Of a stretch of DNA of 35,160 bases, positions 1 to 7,775 are shown piece after piece. The DNA comes from an uncultured Oscillospiraceae bacterium (GTDB lineage: Bacteria > Bacillota > Clostridia > Oscillospirales > Acutalibacteraceae). Each line of letters starts with the position of its first letter. Positions within the stretch are counted from its first letter, which is position 1. The notes under the pieces were generated by a model. It made no database searches. It was not told where the DNA came from and saw only the letters and a list, made by a program, of their open reading frames with translations. The stretch lies in NCBI GenBank assembly GCA_900543395.1, contig UQQT01000023.1, positions 1-35,160 on the forward strand, in the 5' to 3' direction. A program made the translations under genes and the position numbers.

Positions 1-41
1 TAACAAAACATAACGTGTCTTTAAGGCGTGGTTCAGGTGCT

Positions 42-530
42 TTATCGACAGTCTGCGCCGATGTTAAAAATCGGCTTTGTATAACACATTATTTCGCCGG
101 AATCCGTTATATCTATTATTCCGCACGAATTCTCCCTGACGGAGCCGGGGTTCATTATATATAATCCTTCGTCGTAATCAACGAACGGAACGTGCGTGTG
201 CCCGTACAGTGCAATGTCCGCGCCGTACAGACGGGCAGTCGATTTCAGTTCTTCGATTCCGTACTTAACATGCTCCGTCTGACCGTGGGACATATATATT
301 TTCTTTCCGCCGAGCGATTCCTCGGAAAAAAGAGGATACGGACAGAACGCACTGTCGCAGTTGCCCCTTACGGCCGAATAATAAACGTTCGGTCTTTTAT
401 TCTTGATCTCCTCAAAATCCCGAAGTCCGTCGCCCAGAAACAAAACGGCTTCCGCGGACAGCTCGTTGTCGACTGCATATTTCAGCGACGAAACATCGGA
501 ATGAGAGTCGGACAGCACAAGAATTCTCAT
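42..530 (-). CDS. yfcE: YfcE/MJ0936-family metallophosphoesterase
   Basis: A 162-residue calcineurin-like phosphodiesterase of the small YfcE/MJ0936 type. The metal ligands are readable in order: SDSH (Asp8, His10), GDG (Asp34), GNCD (Asn57), SHGQ (His82) and GHTH (His111, His113), followed by the family's NPGSV signature. The length matches the family, whose members hydrolyse phosphodiesters in vitro and whose cellular substrate is mostly unknown. The start is the ATG at 528-530, with AAAGGA about 10 bases upstream. It is divergent from the small-protein operon at 579, with only 48 bases between them. The 41 bases between the stop and the window edge show no feature I can call. Confidence 0.88.
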   Translation of the reverse strand: MRILVLSDSHSDVSSLKYAVDNELSAEAVLFLGDGLRDFEEIKNKRPNVYYSAVRGNCDSAFCPYPLFSEESLGGKKIYMSHGQTEHVKYGIEELKSTARLYGADIALYGHTHVPFVDYDEGLYIMNPGSVRENSCGIIDITDSGEIMCYTKPIFNIGADCR

Positions 531-578
531 ACATATTTATTCCTTTCAATCAATAAAAATTAAACGAGGTGATAATCA

Positions 579-797
579 ATGATAGATAATAACGACGAAA
601 TAAAAAAAGCGGTGGAATCCGCAGTAAATTCGGGCGAAACCGAAAATTTAGCGTCAACGCTTATGAATTCAATGAATGACGAACAGAAAAACGCGCTCAA
701 TCAAATACTCAATGATCCCGCGTCGGCAAAAAAGCTTCTCGAAACACCGGAAGCCGCCGCAATAGCCGAATTTTTAAAAAACATCGGAAAGGGCTGA
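579..797 (+). CDS. small acidic protein, unknown function
   Basis: A 72-residue, predicted all-helical cytoplasmic protein with no signal peptide and no cysteines. I do not recognise the family. The start ATG is preceded by GAGGTGAT at a good distance. The C-terminal half (DPASAKKLLETPEAAAIAEFL) is Ala/Leu/Glu-rich and looks like an amphipathic helix pair. It is the first gene of a tight three-gene operon; the next ATG is four bases after its stop. Codon use resembles the neighbouring core genes, so it is probably a lineage-specific conserved gene rather than a spurious frame. Confidence 0.72.
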   Translation: MIDNNDEIKKAVESAVNSGETENLASTLMNSMNDEQKNALNQILNDPASAKKLLETPEAAAIAEFLKNIGKG

Positions 798-801
798 CGA
801 T

Positions 802-1173
802 ATGGACATAACCGAAATTCTCGGCTCGCTGTCAAACGAGGACATGGCTAAACTTCAGTCCGCGGCGGCGGGGCTTTTGAAAAATATGAATTCATCCTCC
901 GGGCAGAGTGTAAACGAACCGCCGGCTGGCGAAAAAACGCCGGTCGCTGCCGAAAATACCGCGCCCGCGCTTCCCGGAGTGAATTTATCGGCACTGTCCG
1001 CGCTGGGAAAGCTTATGAATTCAGACGACGACAGAATCCGTTTAATAGAGGCTCTTAAACCGCTTTTAAGCGAGGGACGGCAGAAAAAAGCCGACGAAGC
1101 CGAAAAAATGCTCCGTCTTATGAGCGCGCTCCCCGCGTTAAAGGACAGCGGACTGTTAAACGGTCTGATATGA
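802..1173 (+). CDS. small helical protein with LIEALKPLLSE motif, unknown
   Basis: A 123-residue soluble protein, second in the operon. An N-terminal helix (DITEILGSLSNEDMAKLQ) is followed by a Pro/Ala-rich linker at about residues 35-65. The C-terminal helical segment contains DRIRLIEALKPLLSEGRQKK. This kind of 'alkPlLs..r..k.d.a..ll' tail is something I associate with small conserved clostridial proteins of unknown role; that is recollection, not a search. Its start overlaps no other gene, and its Shine-Dalgarno (GGAAAGGG) lies inside the end of the upstream gene, suggesting translational coupling. Confidence 0.7.
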   Translation: MDITEILGSLSNEDMAKLQSAAAGLLKNMNSSSGQSVNEPPAGEKTPVAAENTAPALPGVNLSALSALGKLMNSDDDRIRLIEALKPLLSEGRQKKADEAEKMLRLMSALPALKDSGLLNGLI

Positions 1174-1266
1174 GGCTTTTAAGTTTCTTTAACGCAGCCG
1201 AAGCGGAAAAGGGTGGATATATTCCTTTGCGGTTCGGCTATCTTTTGCTGTAAACGGGAGGCAATC

Positions 1267-1650
1267 ATGAAAGATTACACATATCAGGAAATGATGAAAA
1301 TGCAGGAAGATGCGGTAAAACGCGTTCGGGAGATGAAAAAACGCTCCGCATTCGCCGCCGAGGACGCCCAAAATACGCTTAATTCCGGCAGATACGAAGA
1401 GGACAGACGAATTTTTACGAATTCCGACGGAGTGAAAAGAATTTCATATCCGGTGGAATACGACAAACGTCACGGCGATTTTCCGTCAGACGAAAACAGA
1501 CAGGAGATAGAAACTCCTGTCTGTAGAGGACTTGCGGATTATATTCGGGACGATCCGGACGCGCTTTTGATAATGTCCGTCATCGTTCTGCTCTCCGAGG
1601 AGAAGGCGGATCCGTCGCTTTTGTCCGCGCTGGCTTATATATTATTGTGA
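1267..1650 (+). CDS. small protein with hydrophobic C-terminal segment, unknown
   Basis: A 127-residue protein, third in the small-protein operon. I chose the ATG at 1267 because GGGAGG lies six to seven bases upstream; an in-frame ATG at 1213 has no such site. The N-terminal half is highly charged (Lys/Arg/Glu). The end, DPDALLIMSVIVLLSEE and SALAYILL, is strongly hydrophobic and could be a peripheral membrane helix or a buried hairpin. I do not recognise a family. It is convergent with the sugar symporter, whose stop lies 22 bases downstream, and there is no clear terminator between them. Confidence 0.68.
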   Translation: MKDYTYQEMMKMQEDAVKRVREMKKRSAFAAEDAQNTLNSGRYEEDRRIFTNSDGVKRISYPVEYDKRHGDFPSDENRQEIETPVCRGLADYIRDDPDALLIMSVIVLLSEEKADPSLLSALAYILL

Positions 1651-1671
1651 TATATAAATTTGAACCGAATA

Positions 1672-3228
1672 TCAGCGTTTTTTCTTCTTGCTCTTTTCGG
1701 CTTTGATCTCTTCAAGCTCGACGGCGGTATCACCCTCATCGTCGACGATTATACCCTTGGCTCTGCGCTGAGTATCAAGCTCCGAAAGCATTTCGGTTTT
1801 ATATTTACCCGAAATCTTATAGAAAAACATCGGTATAGCGCACAGAAGCAGGCTTATTCCGGGAACTATCGAAACGAGCGAGAACATAGCGAAATTCTGC
1901 ATTTTAGTAAGCTCCGTAGCCGCAACCACGGCAGTTGATGAAAGCATCTGCGCGGGGTCGATGTCTATAAACATATACATTATGACGATTCCGCACGTTG
2001 CAAGAGCGTTGCCGAGCTTGTTTACAAAGCCCTGGCACGCACTACCGAGCGCGTTGTCTCTGAATCCCGTGTGAAGCTCCATATAATCAAGACAGTCGCC
2101 TATCATGGCGTACGAAATGACATTGAGAACGCCGAGAGGGATACAGGATATAAGAATAAAGGGAATACAAATGTAAAGGTTTGCGGTGAACCAGCCGATA
2201 AGCGTGGTAAAAATGCTTGCTATGAATCCGAGGAAGCATGTAACTATAACTATCTTCTTATAGTCAAACTTTTTCATCAGAACAGGCATGAAAAGCATAG
2301 CTCCGAACATGCCGACGATGGCGCATACCTGGAATATCGTCTTAACCGACGAAACGCTCGCGTCTATGTATTTGAGCTTTAATGCGGGATCCATTCCGGA
2401 CGTAAGCTCGGGTCCTATGTAGAAAGCATATCTCGCAACGTGAACGGCGGCCGCCTGAACCATGTAACGTCCGCTTGAAAGAATACCCATGAGGATAACG
2501 AGCATTAGAGGCTTGCACTTGAATATGCGCGTAAGTCTCGACGGCTCGCCTTTTACGGGCTTAGCGTCGGGGATAACAACTCTCTCTTTGATATGGAAAT
2601 AGGAATTTGCATACAGAAGCGCACCGATTACGACGGTTATAACCGTTATAATAAGATATTTCTTCTTATTATACTCAAGTCCGTCCGACGCTCCGAGAAT
2701 CGAGGGCAGGACAAGACCGGAAACAAAAAACAGAATTTCGGGAACCGCGCTTCCCACGCCGTTGAGCGTTCTGCCGAACGAGATAATCGAGCTTCTCTCC
2801 GAAGCGGAGGGCGTTATAACGTTCGGTATGCTCCAAAACGGAACGTCCGCCATGGTATATGTCATACCCCATGCGACGTAAACTATTGCAGAGTAAACCA
2901 TGAGGCTCGTCCTGCTGAGATTCGGGCTTAAGTACATAAGAATCGAGAGAACCGCTATCGGTATTACGGCGTAAAGTATATACGGCTTCATTTTACCGCG
3001 TTTGAGCGTGCGGCGGTCGACGATGATGCCCATAAGAGGGTCGTTAATAGCGTCCCAGACTCTCGCAAGGAGCATGAGCAGTAAAACGAACATAAGCGGG
3101 AGCTGAAGTACGTTTACATAGTAGTCACTTATATAACTGGACATCATAGCGTATATCATGCCCTGTCCCATGGCACCTACGGCGTACATCCAAAATTCTT
3201 TTTTAGGTACATGTTTTTTTTCTTCCAT
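1672..3228 (-). CDS. GPH-family (MelB-like) sugar:cation symporter
   Basis: A 518-residue polytopic membrane protein of the glycoside-pentoside-hexuronide:cation symporter family within the MFS. Family marks include DAINDPLMGIIVDR after the second helix (the MelB-type loop with Asp residues), RGKMKPYIL, and about 12 hydrophobic segments. The C-terminal tail (about residues 470-518) is cytoplasmic and ends in a Lys-rich stretch, a little longer than typical. It probably imports a glycoside or oligosaccharide with Na+ or H+. No glycosidase lies beside it, so the substrate is open. The start ATG follows GAGGCG. A strong promoter lies at 3265-3293, so it is probably monocistronic. Confidence 0.85.
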   Translation of the reverse strand: MEEKKHVPKKEFWMYAVGAMGQGMIYAMMSSYISDYYVNVLQLPLMFVLLLMLLARVWDAINDPLMGIIVDRRTLKRGKMKPYILYAVIPIAVLSILMYLSPNLSRTSLMVYSAIVYVAWGMTYTMADVPFWSIPNVITPSASERSSIISFGRTLNGVGSAVPEILFFVSGLVLPSILGASDGLEYNKKKYLIITVITVVIGALLYANSYFHIKERVVIPDAKPVKGEPSRLTRIFKCKPLMLVILMGILSSGRYMVQAAAVHVARYAFYIGPELTSGMDPALKLKYIDASVSSVKTIFQVCAIVGMFGAMLFMPVLMKKFDYKKIVIVTCFLGFIASIFTTLIGWFTANLYICIPFILISCIPLGVLNVISYAMIGDCLDYMELHTGFRDNALGSACQGFVNKLGNALATCGIVIMYMFIDIDPAQMLSSTAVVAATELTKMQNFAMFSLVSIVPGISLLLCAIPMFFYKISGKYKTEMLSELDTQRRAKGIIVDDEGDTAVELEEIKAEKSKKKKR

Positions 3229-3570
3229 GTCTTCGCCTCGTTTTTTGAAAAATAGTCAAAAGCTATTATAGACGAATTGACGCAGTTTTACAATGTTTTT
3301 TATTGATACTTTTTAAATTTGGACAACATTAACAAAATAAAGTCTCTGTTTTTTACACGTCAAAATATGACTCAAATATTAACGCAACTTTGCAGTTTTA
3401 TTCGATTGATGAACTGTCTTTGTAGAAAATACATAAAAACACAATCATTTCTTTGACGCCGTAACAGAATGTTAACATTTGATTTTTATTTTATTAACAT
3501 ATATTACGATACCTTGTGCTATTATCATATTGATATTATTAATAAATGTTGTCTCTCGGAGGTTATAAAC
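3229..3570. other. A+T-rich intergenic region, 342 bases
   Basis: This gap between two divergent genes contains the symporter promoter (3265-3293, minus strand) and the leader of the 53-codon gene at 3571. The remainder is A+T-rich with no coding frame longer than a few dozen codons and no RNA structure that I recognise. A promoter for the 3571 gene must lie in the last 100 bases, but no -35/-10 pair is convincing. Confidence 0.6.
3265..3293 (-). promoter_or_regulatory. sigma-A promoter of the GPH symporter
   Basis: Read on the minus strand, TTGTAA is followed by a 17-base spacer and TATAAT, about 37 bases before the symporter start codon. Confidence 0.75.
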
Positions 3571-3732
3571 ATGGTTGAATCAATTTTAGGCGTATTCAAA
3601 AGTATAGCAGGCATCTTTAACGCTTTTTTTAATTTCTTAAAGGATTTATTCGGCGGCGGTAAAAATGATACGGAAAATGAAAAGTCTAATCAGTCCTTTC
3701 ACGATATTCTCGGAAAAACGGATTTGGGCTGA
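3571..3732 (+). CDS. 53-residue amphipathic peptide, unknown
   Basis: The start is the ATG at 3571, preceded by CTCGGAGGTT at ideal spacing; a longer in-frame extension upstream is A+T-rich and has no ribosome binding site. The first 30 residues alternate large hydrophobic residues with Lys/Glu (VESILGVFKSIAGIF, then NFLKDLFGGG), predicting an amphipathic helix ending in a Gly hinge. The last 23 residues are polar (Asn/Lys/Asp/Ser). It has no cysteines and no cleavable signal. It is a free-standing gene with its own terminator just downstream. It could be a membrane-surface helix, a leaderless bacteriocin-like or modulin-like peptide, or a small regulatory protein; nothing in the sequence decides between them. 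Confidence 0.65.
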   Translation: MVESILGVFKSIAGIFNAFFNFLKDLFGGGKNDTENEKSNQSFHDILGKTDLG

Positions 3733-3762
3733 TACCGTAATCGAATTATCTGAACATAAATT

Positions 3763-3791
3763 CCCCTGCTTTTAAAATGCAGGGGTTTTTT
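3763..3791 (+). terminator. rho-independent terminator of the 53-codon gene
   Basis: Stem CCCCTGC/GCAGGGG with a nine-base loop, followed by a run of six T on the plus strand. It overlaps the stop codon of the convergent mazF gene. Confidence 0.85.
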
Positions 3792-4149
3792 ATGCCTGAA
3801 ATGCTCCGCCCAGTCCGAAGCTTACGGACAGAGCCTCATTGACCTTCGTCATCTCGCCGTCGCCGAGCGCGCCCATTCTCTCTTTGAGTCTTTTTTTATC
3901 GAGAGTTCTGACCTGTTCGAGCAAAACGACAGAATCTTTTGCAAGTCCGCAGCCGTCCGCATTTACGCGTATATGAGTAGGCAGCTTGTTTTTATACTGC
4001 TGGCTTGTAATCGCAGCCGCAATTACCGTGGGACTGAACTTGTTCCCCACATCGTTCTGAACTATAAGTACGGGTCTTATGCCTCCCTGTTCCGAGCCTA
4101 CGACGGGGCTTAAGTCGGCATAATAAATATCTCCTCGTTTTACAGTCAT
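3790..4149 (-). CDS. mazF: MazF/EndoA-type mRNA endoribonuclease toxin, no antitoxin beside it
   Basis: A 119-residue PemK/MazF-family protein very close in pattern to Bacillus EndoA (NdoA). It opens with MTVKRGDIYYADLSPVVGSE and continues with RPVLIVQND, then AAAITSQ, LPTH and LLEQVRTLDK. In this family the conserved Arg of GGIRPVL and the Thr/Ser of the AAITS strand act in cleavage, at UACAU in Bacillus. I start it at the ATG at 4149, giving the EndoA-like MxVKRGD opening with GGACGGTG upstream; an in-frame GTG at 4158 would add three residues. No MazE-like ORF is found in the 190 bases upstream, which hold a terminator and a weak promoter. Confidence 0.9.
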   Translation of the reverse strand: MTVKRGDIYYADLSPVVGSEQGGIRPVLIVQNDVGNKFSPTVIAAAITSQQYKNKLPTHIRVNADGCGLAKDSVVLLEQVRTLDKKRLKERMGALGDGEMTKVNEALSVSFGLGGAFQA

Positions 4150-4188
4150 TTTTTTCACCGTCCGTAAAATATTTATGACCTTTCGTCG

Positions 4189-4217
4189 ATAATAGTTTTA
4201 CCTGTTTTGACCGTTAA
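4189..4217 (-). promoter_or_regulatory. possible promoter of mazF
   Basis: On the minus strand, TTAACG is followed by a 17-base spacer and TATTAT, about 40 bases before the mazF start. The -35 is weak, but the upstream nnr gene is closed off by a terminator, so an independent promoter is expected here. Confidence 0.42.
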
Positions 4218-4233
4218 TAATCATAATAACATA

Positions 4234-4268
4234 AAAAATATGCGGGGACGTTCGATAAAAACGCCCCC
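4234..4268 (-). terminator. terminator of the NAD(P)HX repair gene
   Basis: On the minus strand a nine-pair stem, GGGGGCGTT/AACGTCCCC with one G-T pair, is followed by GCATATTTTTT. It lies about 80 bases past the stop of the upstream gene and separates it from mazF. Confidence 0.75.
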
Positions 4269-4348
4269 GATTATGCAGAGAATAACGGAAAATATCAAAT
4301 TCATAAAATCAAATGTGCGCTCCGCCGTTCTCCGATACCTTAATAAAA

Positions 4349-5857
4349 TTAAAATACGCGTCCGATCGATTGAATAATTCTCGTCGGCGTGACGGAATTC
4401 TCCCCGTAAAGCTTCTTAACAAAATCCCCCGCAAGGGAATGTATATACACGCCCGCACAGGAAGCGTCAAACGGAGTGAGCCCGCGGCTGATAAACGCGG
4501 CAATAATACCCGTCAGTACGTCGCCCGAACCGCCCCTTGCCATACCGGGATTGCCTGCGGAATTTACAAAAATTCTGCCGTCGGGCGAAGCGATAACTGT
4601 ATTCGCACCTTTTAATACGAGCGTAACGCCGTACTCTTCGGCAAAGCTTTTCGCCGATAGAATCCTGTCCGACTGAATCTCCGATACGCTTTTAGACGTA
4701 AGTCTCGCCATTTCGCCCGGGTGCGGAGTCATAACGATATCGCATTTTGACTTTACAAGAATATCTTTATTCATCGAAACGCTGTTTATTCCGTCAGCGT
4801 CGACGATAACGGGATTTTTTGAATTTAAAAGTATAAATTCGGTCAAAAGCGCGGTATCTCTGTCGATTCCTATACCGGGGCCGAATGCCGTTACGTTAGA
4901 TTTGTTCATATATTCGGATATTTTTTTAAACGCTCTCTGCGAAAATCTGCCGTTGTTGTTTGACTCCATAGGCAGAATCAGAGGCTCCGAAAGTCTCGGT
5001 GCAAGAGCTGAATAAATTTTATCGGGAAAGCCCGCGTAAACTATGCCCGCGCCGGCTTCGACCGCGCCGTTTACCGCAAAATACGCCGCGCCCGACATGT
5101 TGCAGCTGCCCGCGAGTATCAGAGCCTTGCCGAAATCGCCCTTGTTCGCGTCTGTTCTGCGTTCGGGAATTACGCTTTTTAAATCGTCTTTACAAAACGT
5201 AAAATATTTTTCATACAATTCACTGCAGAAATCTTCTTCAATTCCGATTGAGACAGCCTGAGTTTCCCCGCATAAGTTATGGGCAAAAACGTGTGCAGGC
5301 TTAAACGCGTGCATTGTAACCGTAACGCCGGCTTTAAAATAAACACCGTTATTTTCCCCGTCCGAAGTTACACCCGACGGGATATCGACGGCAAAACGTC
5401 TGCGATCTCTTAAATTCGCAGTATTGAAAAGCTCCTCAAGCTCCCCCTTTATCGTTCCCGAAAAACCGATTCCGAACACCGCGTCGATTATAACGGAGCT
5501 TTCGTTCACTGCCGCAAGGCAGTCCGCGCCGTTTTTTGTATAATCGCAAATACGGACAGAACCGAGGTATTTTTCACGCATTTTAACGCACAGCTCGTTT
5601 TTGTTTTCGCCGAGCGCAAGAATTACACATACGTCCGAATATCCGCGTTCTTTAAGATACCCCGCTATAACGAAGCCGTCTCCCCCGTTCTTTCCCTTAC
5701 CGCAAAGAACGGTTATTTTTTCATTCGTATCAACGTATCGTTCGATAACCCGCCCCGTGTTTTCGCCCGCGTTTATCATCATTTTCTCATAGCTTAATCC
5801 GTTTTCGTTCGCCTTTGTCTCCAAAATACGCATGTTTTCTGCCGTTATAACTCTCAT
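4349..5857 (-). CDS. nnr: bifunctional NAD(P)H-hydrate epimerase / ADP-dependent dehydratase
   Basis: A 502-residue fusion of the two NAD(P)HX repair enzymes. Residues 1-215 are the YjeF N-terminal epimerase (GKGKNGGDGFVIA near residue 55, DAVFGIGFSG, VDIPSGV). Residues 220-502 are the ribokinase-like dehydratase (GPGIGIDRDT, DADGIN, MTPHPGEMARL, KGANTVI, and the catalytic GSGDVLTG). The enzyme restores NADH/NADPH hydrates formed by heat or GAPDH side reaction. I use the ATG at 5857, giving MRVITAENM; a 15-residue extension further upstream would overlap the ireB promoter. It is divergent from ireB. The nnr-mazF order is common in Clostridia, where alr-mazE-mazF is seen in Bacillus. Confidence 0.92.
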   Translation of the reverse strand: MRVITAENMRILETKANENGLSYEKMMINAGENTGRVIERYVDTNEKITVLCGKGKNGGDGFVIAGYLKERGYSDVCVILALGENKNELCVKMREKYLGSVRICDYTKNGADCLAAVNESSVIIDAVFGIGFSGTIKGELEELFNTANLRDRRRFAVDIPSGVTSDGENNGVYFKAGVTVTMHAFKPAHVFAHNLCGETQAVSIGIEEDFCSELYEKYFTFCKDDLKSVIPERRTDANKGDFGKALILAGSCNMSGAAYFAVNGAVEAGAGIVYAGFPDKIYSALAPRLSEPLILPMESNNNGRFSQRAFKKISEYMNKSNVTAFGPGIGIDRDTALLTEFILLNSKNPVIVDADGINSVSMNKDILVKSKCDIVMTPHPGEMARLTSKSVSEIQSDRILSAKSFAEEYGVTLVLKGANTVIASPDGRIFVNSAGNPGMARGGSGDVLTGIIAAFISRGLTPFDASCAGVYIHSLAGDFVKKLYGENSVTPTRIIQSIGRVF

Positions 5858-5901
5858 AAGCAACCGTTCTTTCTTAAAAAAATCAAAATTATAAAAAACC
5901 A

Positions 5902-5930
5902 TTGTAATTTTTTCTTCTTTGTTATATAAT
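5902..5930 (+). promoter_or_regulatory. sigma-A promoter of ireB
   Basis: TTGTAA, a 17-base spacer and TATAAT, about 39 bases before the ireB start codon. Confidence 0.8.
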
Positions 5931-5968
5931 ACATGATGTAGAGTTGTTATTTCAAGAGGTGATTTTTC

Positions 5969-6214
5969 ATGACAGACAAAACTATACAGTTCAAGCTTCA
6001 GAATTCCAAGGACGATCAGCTGAAGGAAATGCTCGCGGGCGTTTACGACGCGCTCGAGGAAAAGGGATATAATCCCATCAGTCAGATCGTCGGCTATATT
6101 CTATCGGAGGATCCCGCGTACATTACCACTCACAATAACGCGCGTAACACGATTCTGAAAATCGACCGTTATGAATTATTGCAATCTCTTATTAAGAATT
6201 ATCTTGACAAATAA
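5969..6214 (+). CDS. ireB: IreB-family regulatory phosphoprotein
   Basis: An 81-residue protein of the IreB/DUF965 family (YrzL in Bacillus). The family hallmarks QIVGYILSEDPAYITTHNNAR and the near-invariant small size are present. In Enterococcus faecalis IreB is a substrate of the Ser/Thr kinase IreK, on two threonines three residues apart, and a negative modulator of cephalosporin resistance. Here Thr2 and Thr5 keep the TxxT spacing near the N-terminus. AAGAGGTGATTTTTC gives a strong ribosome binding site. It is followed at 15 bases by a small gene in the same operon. In Firmicutes it usually accompanies ruvX and alaS, neither of which is in view. Confidence 0.93.
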   Translation: MTDKTIQFKLQNSKDDQLKEMLAGVYDALEEKGYNPISQIVGYILSEDPAYITTHNNARNTILKIDRYELLQSLIKNYLDK

Positions 6215-6229
6215 GAAAGGTTGACATTA

Positions 6230-6514
6230 ATGGCAGAGAATAAAGACGTTAAGTTTCTGACGTATAAGAACAGACCGCTTGTCAGATGCGGTAAGACCCT
6301 GTATTACGGCAACATGTCCGACCCGTATGTCGTAATGCTTCAGATATGCAATACGAGAAATATAGGAGACAGCGAGGTTTCGGGCAGAGTCACCGTTCAG
6401 ATGCTCAACACCGATCCGACCGTCCGTCCGAGAGAACGAATCGCAAAGAAATGCGAGAGACAGGGACTTTATCAGGCTATGGATATAGCGTCCATCTGGC
6501 TGGACAGAATGTAA
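6230..6514 (+). CDS. conserved small protein downstream of ireB, unknown
   Basis: A 94-residue soluble protein. I start at the ATG at 6230, nine bases after AAGAAAGG; a TTG nine bases earlier is in frame but lies too close to that site. It contains a compact beta-rich first half (KFLTYKNRPLVRCGKTLYYG) and a C-terminal helix (GLYQAMDIASIWLDRM). I recall homologues of this shape only in Clostridia and know no function. The operon position directly after ireB, with a shared terminator, suggests a link to cell-envelope signalling or core metabolism, but that is inference. Confidence 0.75.
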   Translation: MAENKDVKFLTYKNRPLVRCGKTLYYGNMSDPYVVMLQICNTRNIGDSEVSGRVTVQMLNTDPTVRPRERIAKKCERQGLYQAMDIASIWLDRM

Positions 6515-6529
6515 TTCAATAAGAATCTG

Positions 6530-6567
6530 CGGAGACGTTTTGACAGTGTCTCCGTTTTCTTTTTTTT
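6530..6567 (+). terminator. terminator of the ireB operon
   Basis: Stem CGGAGAC/GTCTCCG with an 11-base loop, followed by a long T-rich tract. Confidence 0.88.
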
Positions 6568-6625
6568 AAAAACTCCGAAAATATTTTTTTATCATTTACG
6601 GTCTTTTAAATTTTATTTAAGACTA

Positions 6626-6654
6626 TTGAAATTTAATTTAACCCGATGTATAAA
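6626..6654 (+). promoter_or_regulatory. promoter of the 196-residue lipoprotein gene
   Basis: TTGAAA, a 17-base spacer and TATAAA, about 33 bases before the start codon. Confidence 0.65.
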
Positions 6655-6686
6655 TAATGTATTAATAATTTATACGGGTGATGATT

Positions 6687-7277
6687 ATGAAAAAAACGGC
6701 TGTTTTTATTTTAGCCGTAATTATCCTACTGTCGTTCGTTTCGTGCTCTTCGGACTCAAATGATGAACCCTCTATGGATATAATTCAGCAGGTATTCAGC
6801 GACAATCTTGACACTGAAACTTATTATGCAGACAATAAGACCTCACCGAGAACCAATTCGCTGTTTAACTATATGAATAATTTTGATACAAAGAAGACAG
6901 AATGGTTTTTTGACTACACATCATCGGACGGCAATCTCGAAATAGCAATCGTAAAGGTTAAAAACGAGGGCTACCTAAACACGGCTAAACGTATACTCGA
7001 AGATCATCTTGCCAAAAACACAGTAATTAACGCCTCTGATTCCGAAATCGCAAAGCAGGTTGAAACCTCCGTTTTCATTTATCAGAAATATGCGGTGCTT
7101 TTTAAGTCATTCGACGTTATTTCGCTTAAAAATAATTTCTTTACGTTTTTGAGAAACGGTACGCTTCCGTCGACATCGACAACGGAAATATCTTCAGAGA
7201 GTAAAATCGCCGACGTTACGGCATCGACATCACACTCTACCGTTCAGCACACAACGGTTCCGCATTATGAAGAGTAA
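6687..7277 (+). CDS. secreted lipoprotein, DUF4358-like
   Basis: A 196-residue lipoprotein. The signal peptide MKKTAVFILAVIILLSFVSC ends in a lipobox with the lipidated Cys at 20. The mature domain (about residues 45-160) has the layout of the small DUF4358-type lipoproteins of Clostridia: a short 'activity' strand (GNLEIAIVKVKN), a helix with AKRILEDHL, and a final strand (YQKYAVLFKSFDV). This assignment is tentative. A Ser/Thr-rich tail follows. I use the ATG at 6687, seven bases after GGGTGA, rather than two closer starts upstream. It is monocistronic, with its own promoter. Function unknown. Confidence 0.72.
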   Translation: MKKTAVFILAVIILLSFVSCSSDSNDEPSMDIIQQVFSDNLDTETYYADNKTSPRTNSLFNYMNNFDTKKTEWFFDYTSSDGNLEIAIVKVKNEGYLNTAKRILEDHLAKNTVINASDSEIAKQVETSVFIYQKYAVLFKSFDVISLKNNFFTFLRNGTLPSTSTTEISSESKIADVTASTSHSTVQHTTVPHYEE

Positions 7278-7493
7278 AAAAAATAAAAAAAACTTGCACA
7301 AACTTTAAAACAGCAAAGTCCGAAAATAAGCTCTTTTTCGGCATATTGCAACATTTTAAATACACTTTATTGTGCAACTGCAACAAATACTAATTTATGG
7401 CTTAAAAGAATTTATTGAGCATTGTAATTTTGAACACTTCAATTCTTTGTATATTTTTAACAAATTCAAAACTACTCATTTGTGCATTATGCC

Positions 7494-7521
7494 TTGACAA
7501 ATCAAAAAAAATGAGTATAAT
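7494..7521 (+). promoter_or_regulatory. strong consensus promoter of the 41-codon gene
   Basis: Perfect TTGACA and TATAAT hexamers with a 16-base spacer, 31 bases before the start codon of a very small ORF. Confidence 0.85.
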
Positions 7522-7552
7522 GAAGGTACAAAAGAAAAAGGAGTGATTCAAT

Positions 7553-7678
7553 ATGAAGAGTTACATTGCAGAGTATGAACAGAAGCTTATTAAGGAGATT
7601 GAAAACGGTAAGTTTTTCTCATTAAAGACGCTTCGCAAAGTCATCGAGCTTGATTCTCTCATAAAGACATATAAATAA
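7553..7678 (+). CDS. 41-residue helical peptide, unknown
   Basis: A very short gene with full expression signals: a consensus promoter, AAAAAGGAGTG about eight bases before the ATG, and a terminator at the end of the transcript. The peptide starts MKSYIAEYEQKLIKEIENGK and continues with FFSLKTLRKVIELDSLIK. It is Lys/Glu-rich and should form two amphipathic helices split at Gly19. It is of the size of Spo0E-like phosphatases but lacks their SxxxD signature, so I do not assign it. It could act as a small regulator or be the coding part of a dual-function RNA. Confidence 0.7.
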   Translation: MKSYIAEYEQKLIKEIENGKFFSLKTLRKVIELDSLIKTYK

Positions 7679-7775
7679 ACGTCTTTCGGTTGAGAGAACC
7701 GACTCCCTGATAAATAATTCCGGCGAAATTCCGGTTTACATATATTCCGCCTATGAGCGGAGGACATAGAAAACA
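7679..7775 (+). other. structured 3' untranslated region
   Basis: Between the 41-codon ORF and its terminator the transcript can form TCGGTT/AACCGA (7686-7702) with a five-base loop and TCCGC/GCGGA (7746-7761) with a six-base loop. Nothing codes here. For a 126-base ORF, a trailer of about 100 structured bases is relatively long, which hints at an RNA role. Confidence 0.45.

Noticed and set aside
7553..7678. The 41-residue peptide as a Spo0E-like phosphatase
   Set aside because: Size fits, but the SxxxD signature is absent.
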